In this document: piece after piece, positions 5,524 through 8,187 of the stretch
How positions within the stretch are numbered: position 1 is the stretch's first letter
How the letters are laid out: each line of letters starts with the position of its first letter
The notes under the pieces: generated by a model
Told to the model about the DNA's origin: nothing
Databases searched by the model: none
The model's input: the letters and a program-made list of their open reading frames with translations, nothing else
Position numbers and translations under genes: made by a program
Source: Propionibacteriaceae bacterium
Lineage (GTDB): Bacteria > Actinomycetota > Actinomycetes > Propionibacteriales > Propionibacteriaceae
DNA length: 8,187 nucleotides
Reading direction: 5' to 3'
Assembly: GCA_009778535.1 (NCBI GenBank)
Contig: WRJP01000082.1
Coordinates: 1 to 8,187, forward strand

Positions 5524-6600
5524 ATGACGTCAAGCCGAGAACAAACGGAGCTGGTCGCCTCACCTAGTGAGTCGACCGAAGCGTTCGCAGCTAAGTCAGT
5601 TAGTTTGCGAACTATTGCCGAGGAGGCAGACGTCCATGTCTCGACGGTTTCGCGGGTGCTTCGAGCAAATCCCAACCAGCCTCGCACCGCCGTCGCTGAA
5701 CGCGTATGGGCAACTGCGGAAAGACTGGGCTATCGACGCAACCTAGTGGCATCAGGATTGCGTACCAGCAGTACCCAATCGATAGGCGTAGTTAGTCCCA
5801 GGCTGTACGACATCATGGTGTCAACGTTGTGTTATTCGATCGAAGCTACAGCCAGATATGCCGGCTACCAAGCGCTGATTTCGTCCCCACCCGATGATAT
5901 GGGTGAGCAGATGCGCAGTGTTGAATTTCTGCTCTCGCGCCGCGTAGACGGGCTGATATTGACTTCTTTACACCGAGACGAATCAGTTTTCGCAGACCGC
6001 CTTCGCTCGCTGTCGATACCTGTTATCGCTGCCAATCGGCATTTGGGCGATCAGGTGCCGTCGGTAACTTGTGACGACCGTGACGGCGGACGTCAAGCCA
6101 CTGGGCATCTGATCGGATTGGGTCACACTCGTATCGGTATTTTGGCTGGGCAACGTCATGCCAGCACCGGCTTTAATCGTATGCTCGGCTACCGAGACGC
6201 GATGGCTGCCGCCGGAATTGAGGTGGATGAAGCGCTGGTTATGCACACAGATTTCGAGGTTGAAGGCGGTATCCTCGGCGCCCACGCCCTCCTCAGCTTG
6301 GCACAGCCTCCTACAGCTATCTTTGCTGTCAACGATATGGCTGCCGTTGGTGTGCTGGGAGCGGCCAATCAGCGTGGCCTACAGGTGCCGCGGGATTTGT
6401 CGGTTATCGGTTACAACGACATTCCCGTCGCTGCCCATCTTCCGACGCCACTTACTACCATTCATTCTCCGCTGCGTCAGATGGGTGAACACGCTGTGTC
6501 TCACCTACTCAGCACCATCCGCGGCAAAGACCCGACTAGCGATATCTTGCCCGTAAGTCTCGTAGTCAGGTCATCAACCGCGCCGCCGAACGTTCCATAG
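5524..6600 (+). CDS. LacI-family transcriptional regulator
   Basis: A complete LacI/GalR-type regulator of 358 residues from the ATG at 5524. Residues 28-48 form the helix-turn-helix (LRTIAEEADVHVSTVSRVLR), 72-81 (RNLVASGLR) the hinge helix that enters the minor groove, and the rest is the periplasmic-binding-protein-like effector domain, ending in VIGYNDIPVAAHLPTPLTTI and SLVVRSS. It has about 27 extra residues before the HTH. A TTG at 5506 is a second possible start (364 residues) with GAGAAG just upstream, so the start is uncertain. It begins 28 nt after tRNA-Glu with no separate promoter seen. A LacI-type operator overlaps the -35 of the asparaginase gene downstream, so that gene is the likely target. 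The effector cannot be read from the sequence; most family members bind sugars, but the neighbours suggest an amide or imide. Confidence 0.95.
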   Translation: MTSSREQTELVASPSESTEAFAAKSVSLRTIAEEADVHVSTVSRVLRANPNQPRTAVAERVWATAERLGYRRNLVASGLRTSSTQSIGVVSPRLYDIMVSTLCYSIEATARYAGYQALISSPPDDMGEQMRSVEFLLSRRVDGLILTSLHRDESVFADRLRSLSIPVIAANRHLGDQVPSVTCDDRDGGRQATGHLIGLGHTRIGILAGQRHASTGFNRMLGYRDAMAAAGIEVDEALVMHTDFEVEGGILGAHALLSLAQPPTAIFAVNDMAAVGVLGAANQRGLQVPRDLSVIGYNDIPVAAHLPTPLTTIHSPLRQMGEHAVSHLLSTIRGKDPTSDILPVSLVVRSSTAPPNVP

Positions 6601-6627
6601 CAGCCCGTCAGCACTAGTCAGAAATAA

Positions 6628-6651
6628 CAAGAATTTCCTTAAATATTCTTG
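6628..6651. repeat. AT-rich inverted repeat between lacI-type gene and asparaginase
   Basis: CAAGAAT (6628-6634) and ATTCTTG (6645-6651) are perfectly complementary, with a 10-nt loop. A second, interleaved pair, TTTCC (6634-6638) and GGAAA (6656-6660), is mutually exclusive with the first. It follows the regulator stop by 27 nt and may be its terminator, though the stem is weak and lacks a clean T-run. It could also be an upstream protein site for the asparaginase promoter. Confidence 0.4.
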
Positions 6652-6666
6652 CCTAGGAAAATTGCG

Positions 6667-6676
6667 CAAACGATTG
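6667..6676 (+). promoter_or_regulatory. LacI-family operator-like site
   Basis: CAAACGATTG is a near-palindrome around a central CG (8 of 10 positions symmetric), the core form CAAnCGnTTG seen in many LacI-family operators. With flanks it starts CGCAAACG, like a PurR half-site. Its last three bases are the first three of the -35 hexamer TTGACA, so binding would block RNA polymerase. The adjacent LacI-type gene is the obvious candidate to bind it; this is inference. Confidence 0.6.
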
Positions 6677-6703
6677 ACATGTTGCAGAACCATCGCGCAT
6701 AAT
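6674..6703 (+). promoter_or_regulatory. Sigma70-type promoter for asparaginase gene
   Basis: TTGACA (6674-6679, 6/6) and CATAAT (6698-6703, 5/6) are spaced by 18 bp. The start would be near 6710, giving a leader of about 45 nt before the ATG at 6755. It is the strongest promoter by match in the window, in keeping with a promoter held off by a repressor. Confidence 0.78.
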
Positions 6704-6754
6704 GGAACGCAGTAACTCGATAATCAGGGTTCAAGGGTCTTTCGGGAGAACCGC

Positions 6755-7777
6755 ATGGCACATGTAATAGTTATTGCCACCGGAGGCACCATAGCCTCTC
6801 GGTCAACCAAACCCGGCGCGGGAAAGATTGCTGTCACGGCAGCGGCAGCCCTGGTGGAGTCGGTAAGTGATGGTCGAGTACCGCCTGGCATCACTGTAGA
6901 AGCTCGGGATGCGGGAACAATGAATTCGTACAACCTGACTCTAGCTGACGCCCGTCGCATAGTTGCAGCTATTAGCTCAGCACTCGACAGCAAAGCCGAC
7001 GGCATTGTGGTCACTCACGGTACCGACACCTTAGAAGAAACCGGCTTTCTCTATGACCTAGTTAGCAGCGACCCTAGGCCGGTTATTTTTACCGGTGCCC
7101 AACAATCTTCTGACACTACCGGAGGAGGCGACGGCCCTGGGAACATTGCCGATGCCATAACGGTAGCTGCGAATCCAGCCTCGCGCTGTCGTGGGGCGAT
7201 GGCTGTTTTTTCCGGCTGTATTTTCGCAGTACGTGGAGTGCGGAAGGTCAATACCTTTGCTGCTCAACCCTTTGCACCCGTTGTGGGAGGCAATATCGGG
7301 CTGGTTTGGGATGGTTTGGTGCAATACAACTCTTACCCCGAACCTTGGCGACGCTTGGAGTGCCTGAGTGCGGCATTCGATAGCCTGCGTATTGCCACAG
7401 TCGTCAACCAACCTGGTCTGTCTAATGGGGATGGCGACATCGAGTCGGCGCTCCAGCGTGGTGCAAGCGGAATAGTGGTACTCGGCACAGGTGCAGGCAA
7501 TACCAGCAAATCGTTGGTGTCCGGGATCGAAGCAGCGGCCGCGGCTCAGGTTCCGGTCATCTTGGCGACTCGTCTGCCGTTCGGCCACATCACACCTACC
7601 TATGGAGATGGTGGTGCTGTTGACGCGGTGGCCGCAGGGGCTGTGCCCATCTGGTCGTTACCTTTCACGCAAGCCAGACTATTGTTGGCCACACTGCTCG
7701 ATCAGGTAGGTTCTGCTCAGATTCCGCACGATCTTGCTACTTTTGATCGAAAGATCGGCCGCTGGAGTCCGGTTTAG
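6755..7777 (+). CDS. ansA: L-asparaginase-family amidohydrolase (cytoplasmic)
   Basis: A 340-residue member of the bacterial asparaginase/glutaminase family, which hydrolyses asparagine to aspartate and ammonium. Both catalytic threonines are clear: Thr12 in ATGGTIAS (8-15) and Thr90-Asp91 in VTHGTDTLEETGF (86-98). FTGAQ (112-116) follows, and Lys164 in RGVRKVNT (160-167) fits the catalytic Lys of the triad. The C-terminal domain has the GHITPTYGDGG segment (277-287). There is no signal peptide, so it acts in the cytoplasm. The substrate-side loop at 54-63 (GTMNSYNLTL) differs from the SQDM-type segment of classical E. coli AnsB, so specificity for another amide is possible. ATG at 6755 has GGGAG 6 nt upstream. 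It lies 154 bp after the regulator, behind a promoter with an operator, and 96 bp before a CE4 deacylase. The symbol is given by family only. Confidence 0.92.
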   Translation: MAHVIVIATGGTIASRSTKPGAGKIAVTAAAALVESVSDGRVPPGITVEARDAGTMNSYNLTLADARRIVAAISSALDSKADGIVVTHGTDTLEETGFLYDLVSSDPRPVIFTGAQQSSDTTGGGDGPGNIADAITVAANPASRCRGAMAVFSGCIFAVRGVRKVNTFAAQPFAPVVGGNIGLVWDGLVQYNSYPEPWRRLECLSAAFDSLRIATVVNQPGLSNGDGDIESALQRGASGIVVLGTGAGNTSKSLVSGIEAAAAAQVPVILATRLPFGHITPTYGDGGAVDAVAAGAVPIWSLPFTQARLLLATLLDQVGSAQIPHDLATFDRKIGRWSPV

Positions 7778-7808
7778 TTTTTGCAATACCAAATGTCTCG
7801 CCTAGGGC

Positions 7809-7848
7809 TTGACAGCACAACTTAAGAGAACGATTGCCAACAATGGCA
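7809..7848 (+). promoter_or_regulatory. Possible second operator region before the CE4 gene
   Basis: The 96-bp gap after the asparaginase gene holds TTGACA (7809-7814), AACGATTG (7829-7836) and a TGCCA-n4-TGGCA dyad (7835-7848). The 8-mer AACGATTG is shared exactly with the operator-like site at 6667. No acceptable -10 is found at the right distance, so an independent promoter is doubtful; an internal repressor site is equally possible. Confidence 0.35.
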
Positions 7849-7873
7849 CAAATCCTAGAAAGAGAGGAAAAAC

Positions 7874-8187
7874 ATGGCAAAGAAAGAAATACTAGTCGCA
7901 TACGGCATCGACGTCGACGCAGTTGGCGGCTGGCTGGGCTCATATGGGGGTGAGAATTCACCTAACGACATCTCGCGCGGCATGTTCGCTGGCGAGGTCG
8001 GCGTGCCCCGACTGATTAACTTGCTGGCGAAATACAATCTGCCATCCACCTGGTTCTGGCCAGGTCACTCGGTTGAGACGTTCCCAGAGCAATTCGATAT
8101 GTGCGTTGCCTCGGGTGCTGAAATCGGTCTGCACGGCTACTCACACGAGAATCCAATAGCAATGACCAGACAACAGGAAGCAGATAT
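7874..8187 (+). CDS. CE4 (NodB-fold) deacylase, HpPgdA/PuuE/cyclic-imidase branch, N-terminal part
   Basis: The first 104 codons of a carbohydrate-esterase-4 fold enzyme; the gene runs off the right edge. Motif 1 is AYGIDVDAVGGW (9-20), with Asp13/Asp15, and motif 2 is HGYSHENPIAM (87-97), with metal ligands His87 and His91. ISRGMFAGEVGVPRL (33-47) and FWPGHSVETFPEQ (61-73) complete a pattern very close to Helicobacter pylori HP0310 (PgdA). Family members also include allantoinase PuuE and bacterial cyclic imidases, which cut amide bonds in small ring compounds rather than sugars. No signal peptide is present, so it is cytoplasmic, which argues against a wall substrate. The ATG at 7874 has AGAGG 6 nt upstream. 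It follows the asparaginase gene by 96 bp and is probably in the same regulated unit. Substrate assignment needs the missing C-terminal part. Confidence 0.9.
   Translation, partial: MAKKEILVAYGIDVDAVGGWLGSYGGENSPNDISRGMFAGEVGVPRLINLLAKYNLPSTWFWPGHSVETFPEQFDMCVASGAEIGLHGYSHENPIAMTRQQEAD

Noticed and set aside
7058..7588. 176-codon open frame on the minus strand
   Set aside because: It is fully antisense to the asparaginase gene, whose catalytic motifs are intact in the other strand.
1..8187. CRISPR arrays, insertion sequences, riboswitches, toxin-antitoxin pairs
   Set aside because: No regular repeats, terminal inverted repeats with a transposase, recognised aptamer core or toxin-like small gene pairs were found on either strand.

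Overview
The window looks like chromosomal DNA from an actinobacterium of moderate GC content (roughly half, judged by eye). The evidence is a GlnA that reads almost like the mycobacterial/actinobacterial GlnA1 along its whole length, a GlnR-type box array in front of it, and a tRNA gene lacking an encoded CCA. The genus cannot be fixed from the sequence; a low-GC actinomycete is the best guess.

The left part (1-5264) is read on the minus strand. In transcription order it holds tRNA-Asp and tRNA-Phe (2 nt apart), a small lipoprotein, an MBOAT O-acyltransferase, an AlgX/AlgJ-like DHHW-type SGNH protein, type I-beta glutamine synthetase (glnA), and at the left edge the first 33 codons of a class IV aminotransferase. 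The MBOAT and DHHW genes are 16 bp apart and form an apparent export and O-acylation pair for an envelope polymer; the lipoprotein upstream probably belongs with them. glnA has its own control region: four 5-bp half-sites at exact 11-bp intervals, matching the GTnAC-n6-GAAAC logic of GlnR. A hairpin just past the glnA stop is a likely terminator.

The centre (5265-5422) is a divergent tRNA promoter region. Both promoters use the same -10 hexamer, TATAGT. The leftward one serves tRNA-Asp/tRNA-Phe and the rightward one serves tRNA-Glu.

The right part (5423-8187) is read on the plus strand: tRNA-Glu, a LacI-family regulator starting only 28 nt after it, a cytoplasmic L-asparaginase-family amidohydrolase, and the N-terminal third of a CE4 (NodB-fold) deacylase that closely resembles the HpPgdA/PuuE/cyclic-imidase branch. 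A strong sigma70-type promoter (TTGACA-18-CATAAT) precedes the asparaginase, and a LacI-type operator (CAAACGATTG) overlaps its -35. A related AACGATTG motif lies before the CE4 gene. The simplest model is a small LacI-controlled unit for hydrolysing an amide or cyclic imide and releasing ammonium. Its substrate is not known from the sequence; this is the least explained part of the window. With GlnR-controlled glnA nearby, both ends of the window touch nitrogen metabolism, although the two units are not adjacent and may be unrelated.
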